The notes under the pieces were generated by a model that saw nothing but the letters and a program-made list of their open reading frames with translations, had not been told where the DNA came from and ran no database searches. A stretch of DNA of 64,000 nucleotides, taken from the NCBI RefSeq assembly GCF_000718515.1, contig NZ_JNZS01000018.1, positions 51,806-115,805 of the forward strand, written 5' to 3'. The position numbers and the translations under genes were made by a program. How positions within the stretch are numbered: the first letter of the stretch is position 1; each line of letters begins with the position of its first letter. Shown piece by piece: positions 7,811 through 16,490 of the stretch. This DNA comes from Micromonospora parva. Its GTDB lineage: Bacteria > Actinomycetota > Actinomycetes > Mycobacteriales > Micromonosporaceae.

Positions 7811-8686
7811 TCACGGCTGGAGCCGGTTGAGGAAGTCGCGGACCAGCCGGACGACCTCGTCGAGGTGCGTCTCGAGCAGCCAGTGGCCGCCGTCGAGCAG
7901 GTGCAGGTCCGCGTCGGGCAGGTCCCGCAGGTAGGCGCGGGCCGCGCCTTCGGGCATGTAGCCGTCGTGCGGCCCCCACACGATCAGTGTGGGCGGCCGG
8001 TGGGTCCGCAGGTACTCCTGCTGGCGCGGGAACCAGGCGACGGTGCTGCCCTGGTCGGCGAGGAGTCGCAGCCAGGCGTCGCGCCGCCGCGGATCGGTGA
8101 CCAGCGCGCCGGAGAGCCGCCACAGGTCCGGGCTCACCCGGTCGGTCAGCCGGTCCGGCAGTTCGCCCAGGAACTCGCCGCGAAAGCCGTCCTCGCTGAT
8201 CGCCGTGGCCAACTCCGCTCGGCCCTCGTCGGTCGGGTCGCGCCAGAACCGCTTCAGCGGCTCGTACTTGGGCCCGTGCTGGTCGGGGTAGATGTCGCCG
8301 TTCTGGATGACCAGGCCGGCGACCCGCTGCGGGGCGGCCATCGCCAGGCGCAGCCCGAACTGGCTGCCGTAGTCCTGCAGGTAGATCACGTAGCGGGTCA
8401 GCCCCAGCGTGTCGACGAAGCGCTGGAGCAGGTGAGCGTGGGCGTCGAAGGTGTACGCGAACCGGTCGGGGTCGGGCAGCGCGCTGTAACCGAAGCCCGG
8501 GCAGTCGGGCGCGATGACGTGCCACCGGTCGGCCAGCGCGGGCAGCAGGTGGCGGAACTGGAACGATGACGACGGGTACCCGTGCGGCAGCAGCACGACC
8601 GGCGCGTCGACGGGACCGGCCTCGCGGTAGAAGATCGCGATGCCGTCGACGTCGACGGTCCGGTGGCGTACGGCGTTCTCGGCCAT
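7811..8686 (-). CDS. Alpha/beta hydrolase, epoxide hydrolase/haloalkane dehalogenase type
   Basis: 291-residue soluble alpha/beta hydrolase. The oxyanion segment is LPHGYPSSSFQFR (about 34-45). The nucleophile elbow reads QDYGS with Asp105 instead of Ser, which places it in the epoxide hydrolase/dehalogenase group. The likely acid is in WGPHDGYMP and the catalytic His in DGGHWLLETH. The start at 8686 is chosen because AGGAGAG lies just upstream; an in-frame ATG seven codons earlier lacks one. Substrate cannot be told; the short side chain between QDYG and the cap gives no specific clue. Convergent with urtE. Confidence 0.85.
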   Translation of the reverse strand: MAENAVRHRTVDVDGIAIFYREAGPVDAPVVLLPHGYPSSSFQFRHLLPALADRWHVIAPDCPGFGYSALPDPDRFAYTFDAHAHLLQRFVDTLGLTRYVIYLQDYGSQFGLRLAMAAPQRVAGLVIQNGDIYPDQHGPKYEPLKRFWRDPTDEGRAELATAISEDGFRGEFLGELPDRLTDRVSPDLWRLSGALVTDPRRRDAWLRLLADQGSTVAWFPRQQEYLRTHRPPTLIVWGPHDGYMPEGAARAYLRDLPDADLHLLDGGHWLLETHLDEVVRLVRDFLNRLQP

Positions 8687-8762
8687 TGACTCTCCTGATC
8701 CGGTCACGGGGTGGACCCCTCGACCGTGCCAGACGTCCGGCCGTCGCGGTGCGGCATTGCGG

Positions 8763-9797
8763 TCAGCTCGTCGGTGCGGGCCCGGTCGAGTCGCGGACGA
8801 CCAGCAGGTGCCCGGTGGGGCGGCGGCGGGGGCGGGTCGTGCGGGGCTTGAGCGCGAGGGTCAGTGCCGTGCGGCCCATCTCGGTCATCGGCAGCCGGAT
8901 GGTGGTGAGGCTGGGTGCGAGGTCGGCGGCCACGGAGACGTCGTCGAAGCCGACCACTGACATCCGCGCGGGCACCGGCACCCGGCGGGACCGCAGTGTG
9001 GACAGCACGCCCATGGCCATCACGTCGTTGAGCGCGATGATCGCCGTCGTCTCCGGATGCTCGTTGAGGATCCGCTCGGCGGCGGCGCGCCCACCGTCGC
9101 GGGTGAAGGCGCTGTGCACGACGGCGAGGTCGACGGGGGACCGGCCGCGCTGGCGCACTGCCGCCGAGACCCCGGCCAGCCGGTCGGCGACGGTGGTGAG
9201 GCCGGCGCTGCCCGCGGCGACCGCGATCCGTCGGTGGCCGAGATCCATCAGGTGCTGGGCGAGGGCGTGGCCACCGGCCTCGTTGTCCGGCAGGACGGCG
9301 TCGACGCCGAGCGCGTGTCGGCCGATGGCCGCGGCCCGGCCGCCGTGGTCCTGGAACGCGGCCAGCTCGGCGCGGGCCGCGCTCTCCATCCGTGGGTCGT
9401 CGTAGCCGGAACCGCTGATCAGGACGATGCCGACCCGTTGGGCGATCAGGTGGCGCAGCTGGTGCAGCTCGTAGTCGGGGTCGCGGCCGGACTGGCAGAT
9501 CTGCACCAGCAGCCCCTGCTCGGCGGCGAGCTGGATGACCCCGGCGGCGATCTCGGCGAAGTACGGGTCGTCGACCTGGTGGACGATCAGACCCACGGTG
9601 GAGGTGGCTCCTCCGGCCAGGGTGCGGGCGTACGGGTTGGCCACGTAGCCCAGCTCGCGGGCGATCTGGCGGATCCGGTCGGCCACCTCGGCGCTGACCC
9701 CCGCGCGGCCGGCGAGGGCCCGGGAGGCGGTCGCCAGCGAGACAGCTGCGTGTTCGGCGACGTCCACGAGGCGCGGCCGCCGGCTGGCCCTGGACAT
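8763..9797 (-). CDS. LacI-family repressor of the adjacent secreted-protein pair
   Basis: 344 residues. N-terminal LacI helix-turn-helix (RLVDVAEHAAVSLATASRALAG at about 9-30 in two parts: RLVDVAEHAAVS, TASRALAG) followed by the hinge with ANPYARTLAGGATSTVGLI and a type I sugar-binding domain ending in VVGFDDVSVAADLAPSLTTI. GGAGGG precedes the ATG at 9797. It is divergent from the LamG gene, and two perfect palindromes (9867-9890) lie between them, a strong sign of local autoregulated control by a sugar effector. Confidence 0.92.
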   Translation of the reverse strand: MSRASRRPRLVDVAEHAAVSLATASRALAGRAGVSAEVADRIRQIARELGYVANPYARTLAGGATSTVGLIVHQVDDPYFAEIAAGVIQLAAEQGLLVQICQSGRDPDYELHQLRHLIAQRVGIVLISGSGYDDPRMESAARAELAAFQDHGGRAAAIGRHALGVDAVLPDNEAGGHALAQHLMDLGHRRIAVAAGSAGLTTVADRLAGVSAAVRQRGRSPVDLAVVHSAFTRDGGRAAAERILNEHPETTAIIALNDVMAMGVLSTLRSRRVPVPARMSVVGFDDVSVAADLAPSLTTIRLPMTEMGRTALTLALKPRTTRPRRRPTGHLLVVRDSTGPAPTS

Positions 9798-9864
9798 CCG
9801 CAACCCTCCGGAAACATTCATGTCACCCGATCTATTGCGAGTGGCATTGATCGAAGCCTAGGGT

Positions 9865-9892
9865 ACGTAAGCGCTTACGTAAGCGCTTACGT
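9865..9892. promoter_or_regulatory. Two abutting LacI-type operators
   Basis: GTAAGCGCTTAC occurs at 9867-9878 and again, with no gap, at 9879-9890, flanked by AC and GT, so the whole 28 bp is itself symmetrical. Each 12-mer is a perfect palindrome with the central CG typical of LacI-family operators. Position: between the divergent lacI-type gene (start 9797) and the LamG gene (start 9931). Confidence 0.85.
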
Positions 9893-9930
9893 GACCGGCA
9901 TCCTCCCTGCCGCGAAACGAGGTGACAGCC

Positions 9931-10878
9931 ATGTCCACTGCCCGACGAGCGGCCGTCTCCCTGCTGGCGATCGGCGTCCTGGCCGGTGTGGGCACGCCAC
10001 CGGCACAGGCGGACCGGCACCCCTCGCCCGACGTCCACCCGGCGCTGCGCACGCATCTGGTCGCCGCGTACGACTTCGACCACCCGGTGCCCGGCGACCC
10101 GGCCCTGGAACGCGACCAGGGCCGTTCCGGCACCGAGATCGAGCTGGTCAACGGCGGCGCGGCGATGCGGGTGCCGGACCACGCCTACCGGGGCAGCCGC
10201 AACGCGGTGCAGACCCGCCAAGTCGACCCCACTGGTGCCGGCAACGACGACTGGAAGGCCGGCACCTGGTCGGCCAGCGGGGTGCGGACGCTGCGCGCCT
10301 TCAGCGCCACCGCCGGCACCACGGTGATGGGCTGGTTCAAGCTGAACATGGACAGCCCGCTGCCCAACTCCACTACCGCCGACCCGGACGACAGGTACAA
10401 CGCCATCGGCCTGGCCGGGGTGTTGACCGGCGACTCCGACGGCCACGGCGTCCGCGCCCTGCTGGAGCTGATCGACGTCGACGGGCAGGTGCGCCTCGTC
10501 GCGCTCGGCCGGCGGCTCGACGGCGGCAACTCGCAGACCTTCGCCGCCACCCAGGACTGGCGCGAGCTGCTGCCGGTGGGGCAGTGGGTGCACCTGGCCG
10601 CCACCTTCGACTTCGACACCGGCGCGCTCGCCCTCTACCGCAACGGTGAACCGGTGGACGGCTTCTACACCCGCGCCGACGACCCGTGGCTGGTGTCCGG
10701 ACCCGGCCCGCACCTGACCAGCGCGTCCGACCCCCGGGGCATCAAGATCGGCGGCAGCTTCCCGCAGGACACGGTGGAACGCAACCCGTGCGACTGCCGG
10801 ATGGACGGCCTGATGTTCCTCGACAGTGTGGTCTCCGCGAACGACGTACGGAGGCAGTACCGCCACCTTGCCCGCTGA
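9931..10878 (+). CDS. Secreted LamG/concanavalin-like domain protein
   Basis: 315 residues with a Sec signal peptide (basic MSTARRAAVSLL, hydrophobic core, cleavage near PAQA/DRHP). The rest is one beta-sandwich domain of the LamG/laminin-G-like type: LVAAYDFDHP near the start, TTVMGWFKL, then GQWVHLAATFDFDTGALALYRNGE, and a closing FLDSVVSANDVRRQYRHLA, the usual last strand of LamG_3 domains. The ATG at 9931 has GAGGTGA six bases upstream. First gene after the tandem LacI operators; 37 bp before the propeller gene, so likely one operon. A carbohydrate-binding role is inferred. Confidence 0.82.
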   Translation: MSTARRAAVSLLAIGVLAGVGTPPAQADRHPSPDVHPALRTHLVAAYDFDHPVPGDPALERDQGRSGTEIELVNGGAAMRVPDHAYRGSRNAVQTRQVDPTGAGNDDWKAGTWSASGVRTLRAFSATAGTTVMGWFKLNMDSPLPNSTTADPDDRYNAIGLAGVLTGDSDGHGVRALLELIDVDGQVRLVALGRRLDGGNSQTFAATQDWRELLPVGQWVHLAATFDFDTGALALYRNGEPVDGFYTRADDPWLVSGPGPHLTSASDPRGIKIGGSFPQDTVERNPCDCRMDGLMFLDSVVSANDVRRQYRHLAR

Positions 10879-10915
10879 CCACCCTCGGCACCGTCCCACC
10901 GAGAAGGAGACACGC

Positions 10916-13039
10916 GTGCGCACACTGCACCGCCGCGCCGGCGCCACCCGCCGGCTAACAGTGAGGGCCTGGCTCACCGCCCTCGTGCTGATCCTGTCCA
11001 CACTGGTCGCCACGCCCGCGCGGGCCGCCGACGCGGTCTACGACCCGATCCCCGAGATGCCGACCCAGTCCCGACTCGGGCTGGTGCTCAGCGAGTACGC
11101 CAGCTTCCCGCAGTCGTACCCCACGCCGGCGCCGACCGACGCGCGGCTCATGCGTACCGCGCGGATCAACACCATCATGGAGGTGCCCGACGGCTCCGGC
11201 CGACGGGCGGTGCCCGACCTCAACGGCAGCCTCTACCTCGTCGAGAATGGGGTGCCGCACGTCTACCTGGACGTGGCCGCGACGTTCGCGCCGCCGTTCT
11301 TCTCCGGTCGTGGGCTCGGCCAGGGCTTCGGGTATGTCGCGTTCCACCCGGAGTTCGGGGTGAACGGCCGGTTCTACACCATCCACACCGAGTTGGCGTC
11401 GACGACGACCGCCGTACCGGACTACGCCCAGCCCAACACGCTCTTCCACGGCGTCATCACCGAGTGGACGGCGACCGACCCGGCCGCCGCCACCTTCGCC
11501 GGTACGCACCGCGAGGTGCTGCGCATCGGCTTCGGCGGCCAGGTGCACGGCATCCAGGAAATCAACTTCAACCCCACCGCCAAGCGCCACGACCGTGACT
11601 ACGGCCTGCTGTACCTCGCCGTCGGCGACGGCGGGCAGGGCGCGCGCAACACCGACCCGCAGAACCTGGCGGTGCCGCACGGCAAGCTGCTGCGGATCGA
11701 CCCGCGGGGCACCAACGCCGCGAACGGGCGCTACGGCATCCCACCGACGAACCCGTTCGTGGGGCGGGCGGGCGCGCTCGGCGAGCTCTACGCGGTGGGT
11801 TTCCGGGACCCGCACCGGTTCAGCTGGGACCGGGCGACCGGTCGGATGTACCTCGGGCACATCGGTGAACACGCCGTCGAGGCGATCTACGAGGTCCGTG
11901 CCGGGGACAACTTCGGCTGGAGCGAGCGGGAAGGCTCATTCGTCTTCGACAAGACGGCCACCAACCCCTGCGACCGGCTGCTCCCGCTGCCCGCCGACGA
12001 CGCCAGCTACGGCTACACCTACCCGGTCGCCGCGTACGACCACGACCCCGCCGCCGGCTGGAACTGCACCGACGACGTCGGTGTCGCGGTGGCCGGTGGT
12101 TTCGTCTACCGGGGGCGGACGCTGCCCGCGCTGCGCGGCAAGTACGTCTTCGGTGACCTGGTCGACGGCCGGGTGTTCTACACCGAGGCCAACGAGATGC
12201 GCCGGGGCCGGGGTCTGGCCACCATCCACCAGCTCGCCCTCTTCGACCCGGCGGGCACCCCGGTCCGGATGCGCGACCTGTCCGCGCCGGGTGCGCCCGG
12301 CGACCCCAACCGGGTCGACCTGCGCTTCGGCACCGACGCCGCCGGTGAGCTCTACGTCGTCGCGAAGGCCAACGGGAAGGTCTGGAAGGTGACCGGCACC
12401 ACCGGGTACGCCAGCGGCGACGTCGGGGACGTCACGCTGCGCCGCACCGCCGGGGCGGCCAACTGGGCGCCGGTGACGCCGGCGAAGTGGCGGTTCGCAG
12501 GCGACCAGGTCATCCTGGCCGAGGCCGGGGAGAGCCGGCCGGGTCCGCGCCGACCCTTCGAGTACGCCGTGCTGACCGCCGGACCGGCGTGGTCGTCGGT
12601 GCGGGTGGACGCTCAGGTACGGCTCGACACACCGGTGGAGGTCAGCAACCGGGACGTGATCATCGTCTTCGGCTGGCGCTCGGACACCGAGTTCTACTAC
12701 GCCCACCTCTCCACCGACAACACGATCTATCCGCACAACGGCATCTTCAAGGTGGACAACGCCGACCGGGAACGCATCGACCACCAGTGGAACGGCCGGT
12801 CCCGGGGCGCGAACCCGGCGATCACCGATGCCCGGTGGCACCGGGTGCGGGTGGTGCACCTGCCGGCCACCGGCGAGATCGCCGTCTACGTCGACGGAGA
12901 CCGGGACCCGCTGTTGACCGCGAAGGACACCACATTCGGCGCGGGGCGGGTCGGCTTCGGGTCGTTCGACAACGTGGGCCGAGTGCGCGACCTGACCGTC
13001 ACCGGCACACCAGCCGGCACCGGGTCAATGGCGGGCTAG
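10916..13039 (+). CDS. Secreted PQQ-type sugar dehydrogenase propeller with C-terminal beta-sandwich domain
   Basis: 707 residues. Signal peptide ending near PARAADA. Residues about 45-480 form a glucose/sorbosone-dehydrogenase-like six-bladed propeller (QGFGYVAFHPEFGVNGRFYT, VHGIQEINFNP, LLYLAVGDGGQGARNTDPQNL, ELYAVGFRDPHRFSWD, GDNFGWSEREG). Residues about 500-700 are a concanavalin/DUF1080-like domain (WRSDTEFYYAHLS, WHRVRVVHLPATGEIAVYVDG). The GTG at 10916 follows AAGGAGA. Likely oxidises an extracellular sugar using quinone cofactor; the cofactor and substrate are inferred. Its 3' end overlaps the convergent gntR gene by four bases. Confidence 0.85.
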   Translation: MRTLHRRAGATRRLTVRAWLTALVLILSTLVATPARAADAVYDPIPEMPTQSRLGLVLSEYASFPQSYPTPAPTDARLMRTARINTIMEVPDGSGRRAVPDLNGSLYLVENGVPHVYLDVAATFAPPFFSGRGLGQGFGYVAFHPEFGVNGRFYTIHTELASTTTAVPDYAQPNTLFHGVITEWTATDPAAATFAGTHREVLRIGFGGQVHGIQEINFNPTAKRHDRDYGLLYLAVGDGGQGARNTDPQNLAVPHGKLLRIDPRGTNAANGRYGIPPTNPFVGRAGALGELYAVGFRDPHRFSWDRATGRMYLGHIGEHAVEAIYEVRAGDNFGWSEREGSFVFDKTATNPCDRLLPLPADDASYGYTYPVAAYDHDPAAGWNCTDDVGVAVAGGFVYRGRTLPALRGKYVFGDLVDGRVFYTEANEMRRGRGLATIHQLALFDPAGTPVRMRDLSAPGAPGDPNRVDLRFGTDAAGELYVVAKANGKVWKVTGTTGYASGDVGDVTLRRTAGAANWAPVTPAKWRFAGDQVILAEAGESRPGPRRPFEYAVLTAGPAWSSVRVDAQVRLDTPVEVSNRDVIIVFGWRSDTEFYYAHLSTDNTIYPHNGIFKVDNADRERIDHQWNGRSRGANPAITDARWHRVRVVHLPATGEIAVYVDGDRDPLLTAKDTTFGAGRVGFGSFDNVGRVRDLTVTGTPAGTGSMAG

Positions 13040-13767
13040 ACCGCGCCGTAGTGCAGGGACAGCCCGGTGGCGGCCCGGTCGGCGGTGATCTGCATCATGC
13101 TGCCCACCATCGTCGCCCGGTCCGTCACCAGGGCCGTCCCGTCGGGCGCGTAGGTGATCCGGTCGCTGACCAGCACCGGTGCTCCCTCGGCCTCGTCCAG
13201 ATACCGGGCCACGTCGGCGCTCAACACCTCCGGGCGGATCGTCTCCGTGGCCCGGGCCACCGGCACGCCGAGGTCGGCCAGGGCCGCGTACAGCGACGTG
13301 CCGGTGAAGTCCACGTCGTGCAACCGGCTCGCGTGCGGCTCGCGGACCCAGGAAATCTGGTGAATGGCGCGGCGGCCGGCGAACGCGCGGACCCGCTCGA
13401 GGCGCAGGCCCGTCTCGGCCTCGCGGACCCGCAGCCGGGCCGCGACGCGTGCGGGCAGCCGGCGCTGCGCGCGGGAGAGCACCGTCGTGTGGACCTCGTG
13501 GCCCTGCTCACGCAGGTCGTCGCCGAAGCTCCGCAAGGATCCCAGCTGGTACGCCGCGGGCGACGGCGCGACGTAGGTGCCCTTGCCGGGCCGCTGGACG
13601 ATCAGCCCTTCGGCGCTCAGTTCGCGCAGGGCCTGCCGCAGTGTCATCACCGTGACGCCGTACGCCGCGCTCAGCTCGCGTTGCGCGGGCAGCGCGTCGC
13701 CCGGCCGGTAGTGGCCGTCGCGGATCTTGGCGGCGAGGTCGGCGGCGATGGCCCGATAGCGTGCCAC
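13036..13767 (-). CDS. GntR-family (HutC-like, UTRA) regulator linked to trpBA
   Basis: 243 residues from the GTG at 13767, which has GGAGG seven bases upstream; an in-frame GTG at 13818 would only add a tail overlapping no motif. N-terminal winged helix (YRAIAADLAAKIRDGHYRPG, LPAQRELSAAYGVTVMTLRQ, EGLIVQRPGKGTYV) and a C-terminal UTRA ligand domain (about 80-235, with RRAIHQISWVREPHA and DRITYAPDGTALV). It follows trpA by 57 bp on the same strand, so it is probably the third gene of trpB-trpA-gntR and may bind the repeated boxes at the trpB promoter. Confidence 0.88.
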   Translation of the reverse strand: MARYRAIAADLAAKIRDGHYRPGDALPAQRELSAAYGVTVMTLRQALRELSAEGLIVQRPGKGTYVAPSPAAYQLGSLRSFGDDLREQGHEVHTTVLSRAQRRLPARVAARLRVREAETGLRLERVRAFAGRRAIHQISWVREPHASRLHDVDFTGTSLYAALADLGVPVARATETIRPEVLSADVARYLDEAEGAPVLVSDRITYAPDGTALVTDRATMVGSMMQITADRAATGLSLHYGAV

Positions 13768-13824
13768 TGGTCTGCCTCCCGATGCGTCGACTGTCCGCCC
13801 CCCGTCGTCGACGGCCACCGCCGA

Positions 13825-14547
13825 TCATCGCACGGGGGCCACCGGCGACAGCGCGGCCCGCAGCGACGCCACGAAGGCCCCGACCTCGGCGGGGTTCGCG
13901 CCGTCGAGGATGCGCCGCATGACGGCCGCGCCGACGATGACGCCGTCGGCTGCCGCCGCCGCCTCGGCCGCCTGCTGCGGGGTCGAGATGCCGAAGCCCA
14001 CCAGCACGGGCAGGTCGGTGACCTGCTTGAGTCGGGCGGCCAGCAGGACGGCCGAGGGCGCGAGCCGGTCACGTTCGCCGGTCGTGCCCATGACCGACAC
14101 GGCGTACACGAAACCCTGACTGCGCCGGCCGATCTCGGCGAGCCGGTCGTCCGGCGTGGCAGGTGAGGCGAGCAGACTCACCTGGACGCCCGGCACGTCC
14201 AACCCGGCCAGCTCGTCGAGGGGCAGGTCGGGCACGATCAGCCCGCTCACCCCGGCCGCCGCGAGCGCGTCGCCGAACCCCGGCCGCAGCGCGATGTTGG
14301 CGTACGTGCTGGCGACCAGGGGGATGCCCACCCGCGTTCCGGCGAGGTCCGCCAGGACCGAGGCGGGCGTGGTGCCCCGGGCCAGCGCCGCGTCCGAGGC
14401 TTCCTGGATGGTGGGGCCGTCCACAGTGGGATCGGAGAACGGCAGCCCGACCTCGATCATGTCGGCCCCGGCGTGCGCGAAGGCGCTCAGGAAGGCCGTC
14501 CAACCGGGCACGATCCCGCCGGTGATGTAGGGCATCAACAGCTTCAT
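13825..14547 (-). CDS. trpA: Tryptophan synthase alpha chain, N-terminally short
   Basis: Cleaves indole-3-glycerol phosphate to indole and glyceraldehyde 3-phosphate. 240 residues. Catalytic Glu32 and Asp43 are in MIEVGLPFSDPTVDGPTIQ (two parts: IEVGLPFSDP and TVDGPTIQ); phosphate-binding glycines are in VGFGISTPQQA and GVIVGAAVM. The protein begins directly with MKLLMPYITGG, so the amphipathic N-terminal helix of ordinary TrpA (about 15-20 residues) is missing. The ATG overlaps the trpB stop (ATGA), and gntR follows. No trpC, trpD or trpE is nearby, which suggests an accessory indole/tryptophan source rather than the primary pathway. Confidence 0.9.
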   Translation of the reverse strand: MKLLMPYITGGIVPGWTAFLSAFAHAGADMIEVGLPFSDPTVDGPTIQEASDAALARGTTPASVLADLAGTRVGIPLVASTYANIALRPGFGDALAAAGVSGLIVPDLPLDELAGLDVPGVQVSLLASPATPDDRLAEIGRRSQGFVYAVSVMGTTGERDRLAPSAVLLAARLKQVTDLPVLVGFGISTPQQAAEAAAAADGVIVGAAVMRRILDGANPAEVGAFVASLRAALSPVAPVR

Positions 14548-15725
14548 CCGAGGTCCGCCTCCGCGATCAGGGTGGTCACGTCCTTGTCGCCGCGCCCCGA
14601 GAGGGTGACGAGCACTGTCGACCCGCTGGGCAGCTCCGGTGTGCCGGCGGCGCGAACGACCCAGGCGAGCGCGTGGGCCGACTCGATGGCGGGCAGCACG
14701 CCCTCGGCCCGCGCGAGCCGGACGGCGGCCGCGATCGCCTCCCCGTCGGAGGCGGTGACGTACCGGGCGCGCCCCAGATCGCGCAGGTACGCGTGCTCGG
14801 GGCCGACGCCCGGGTAGTCCAGCCCGGCCGCGATCGAGTGCGCCTCCCTGATCTGCCCGTGCTCGTCCTGCAGGAACAGCGACCGGAAGCCGTGCAGAAC
14901 GCCGACCTCCCCGTTCGCCGCGCCGGAGCCGCCTTCGGCTTCGACCCCGACGAGCTTCGCCGACGTCTCGACGAACCCGGCGAACGTGCCGGCCGCGTTG
15001 CTGCCGCCGCCGACGCAGGCGACCACGTAGTCGGGGGTGGCAGCGGGCAGTTCGGCCGCGCACTGCTGTCGGGCCTCGTCACCGATGACGCGCTGGAATT
15101 CGCGGACCATCATCGGATAGGGGTGCGGACCGATGACCGAGCCCACGCAGTAGTACGCCTCGTCGGCGTCGGTCACCCAGTGGCGCATGGCCTCGCTGGT
15201 GGCGTCCTTGAGCGTGCGGCTGCCGGTGGTCACCGTAACGACCTCGGCGCCCAGCAGCCGCATCCGGAAGACGTTGTGCGCCTGGCGTTCCACGTCGCGT
15301 TCGCCCATGAACACCGTCACCGGTAGACCGAGCAGGGCACCGGCCGTCGCCGTCGCGACGCCGTGCATGCCCGCTCCGGTCTCGGCGATCAGACGGGTAC
15401 GCCCCATGCGCCGGGCCAGCAGCGCCTGCCCGAGCACGTTGTTGATTTTGTGGGATCCGGTGTGCGTCAGGTCTTCCCGCTTGAGCAGCACCGTCACGCC
15501 AAGTTCGGCCGACAGTCGCACGGCCGGCGTCAGCGGCGTCGGTCGTCCCACGTGCGCCGACAGCAGCGCGGTGAGGCTGCCACGGAACCGGGGATCGGCC
15601 CACGCCTCGGAGAAGGCCTCGGCGACCGCCTCGCAGGCGGGGATCAGGGATTCCGGCACGTACCGCCCGCCATAGCTTCCGTACCGCCCGGGGGGAACCG
15701 TCGCGCGTACTGTTATAGAACTCAT
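14544..15725 (-). CDS. trpB: Tryptophan synthase beta chain, atypical active-site residue
   Basis: PLP enzyme joining indole and serine; 393 residues, normal length. The PLP lysine is Lys93 in HTGSHKINN, the catalytic glutamate Glu115 in AETGAGMHG, and the phosphate loop is CVGGGSNAAG, followed by the C-terminal SGRGDKDV. Most TrpB have Gln where this one has Met120 (GAGQHG to GAGMHG). The start is the ATG at 15725; with the -10 box ending seven bases upstream the mRNA would be leaderless. First gene of trpB-trpA-gntR. Confidence 0.93.
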   Translation of the reverse strand: MSSITVRATVPPGRYGSYGGRYVPESLIPACEAVAEAFSEAWADPRFRGSLTALLSAHVGRPTPLTPAVRLSAELGVTVLLKREDLTHTGSHKINNVLGQALLARRMGRTRLIAETGAGMHGVATATAGALLGLPVTVFMGERDVERQAHNVFRMRLLGAEVVTVTTGSRTLKDATSEAMRHWVTDADEAYYCVGSVIGPHPYPMMVREFQRVIGDEARQQCAAELPAATPDYVVACVGGGSNAAGTFAGFVETSAKLVGVEAEGGSGAANGEVGVLHGFRSLFLQDEHGQIREAHSIAAGLDYPGVGPEHAYLRDLGRARYVTASDGEAIAAAVRLARAEGVLPAIESAHALAWVVRAAGTPELPSGSTVLVTLSGRGDKDVTTLIAEADLG

Positions 15726-15761
15726 GCAACAGTTATAGAACAGTTTGCCGTGCCCTGGCAA
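15712..15761 (-). promoter_or_regulatory. Leaderless trpB promoter with two GTTATAGAAC boxes
   Basis: On the minus strand, TTGCCA (15756-15761), an 18-bp spacer and TATAAC (15732-15737) form a promoter whose -10 ends seven bases before the trpB ATG. The decamer GTTATAGAAC is present twice in the same orientation, at 15712-15721 (inside codons 2-4) and 15732-15741 (over the -10), exactly 20 bp apart, two helical turns. The outer GT...AC resembles GntR-family operators, and the operon encodes a GntR protein. Confidence 0.65.
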
Positions 15762-15829
15762 CAGCCGACCCGCCTCGTCATCCGTCGACCTGCGCCGCGG
15801 CACCCCGTGCGCTTCGTAGACTTCCTGTC

Positions 15830-16300
15830 ATGCCGGAGATCGTCGAGTTGCTGGCCTCGCCCGTGCACCGCTTCCTGGGCCGGCCCGCCGACGGTCCGGC
15901 ACCCGCCCCACCCGGCGAGCTGGTCGACGCCGTCCGGATCCGGGCCGGCCTCGGCATCGTCGGCGACCGCTACTTCGGTCAGCAGGCACACCGCGACGCC
16001 AGCGTCACCGTCATCGCCCGGGAATCGCTGCCGGACGGCATCGGCCTGGCCGAGGTGCGGCGCAACATCCTCACCACCGGGATCGCCGTCGACGAGCTGA
16101 TCGGCAGAGTGCTGGTGCTGGACTCCGGCGACGGCCCGGTCAGCCTGCGGGTCAACCGGGCGGCCCGACCGTGCGCCTGGATGGACGTCACCGTCGGCCC
16201 GGGGGCGTGGAAGGCGCTGCGCACCACCGGCGGCATCCGCTGCACCCCCCTCAACGACGGCACCCTGCGCGTCGGCCCGATCGACGCCGTCGTGACCTGA
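15830..16300 (+). CDS. MOSC-domain protein
   Basis: 156 residues, all one small MOSC domain (the C-terminal domain of molybdenum-cofactor sulfurases). Recognised by VELLASPVHRFLGRP, GIVGDRYFG, AEVRRNILTTGIAVDELIG and the conserved Cys in RPCAWMDVTVGPG. MOSC proteins such as YiiM act in handling or reduction with molybdenum cofactor; the exact reaction here cannot be inferred. Divergent from trpB with 104 bp between starts. Confidence 0.82.
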   Translation: MPEIVELLASPVHRFLGRPADGPAPAPPGELVDAVRIRAGLGIVGDRYFGQQAHRDASVTVIARESLPDGIGLAEVRRNILTTGIAVDELIGRVLVLDSGDGPVSLRVNRAARPCAWMDVTVGPGAWKALRTTGGIRCTPLNDGTLRVGPIDAVVT

Positions 16301-16389
16301 GGAAAGGGCTCGACGGCAGCACACCGGGACCGGATCGTGGTCAGTTCCCGTTCCCGTTGGTTAGGCGGAATCGGCGAGGTGACGCCGCG

Positions 16390-16431
16390 ACGAGCCGATG
16401 CGTGGTAGAACCAAACCGCGCATCGGCTCGT
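16390..16431. terminator. Inverted repeat between MOSC and SUKH genes
   Basis: ACGAGCCGATGCG (16390-16402) is the perfect reverse complement of 16419-16431, with a 16-nt loop and no T-run. Lies 90 bp after the MOSC gene and 60 bp before the next start; terminator or operator. Confidence 0.5.
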
Positions 16432-16490
16432 GGGTCTCCGGGCAGCCGGAGCCTTGCCGGACGAGGCCTCATCCGAACAGAGGTGGTGCG

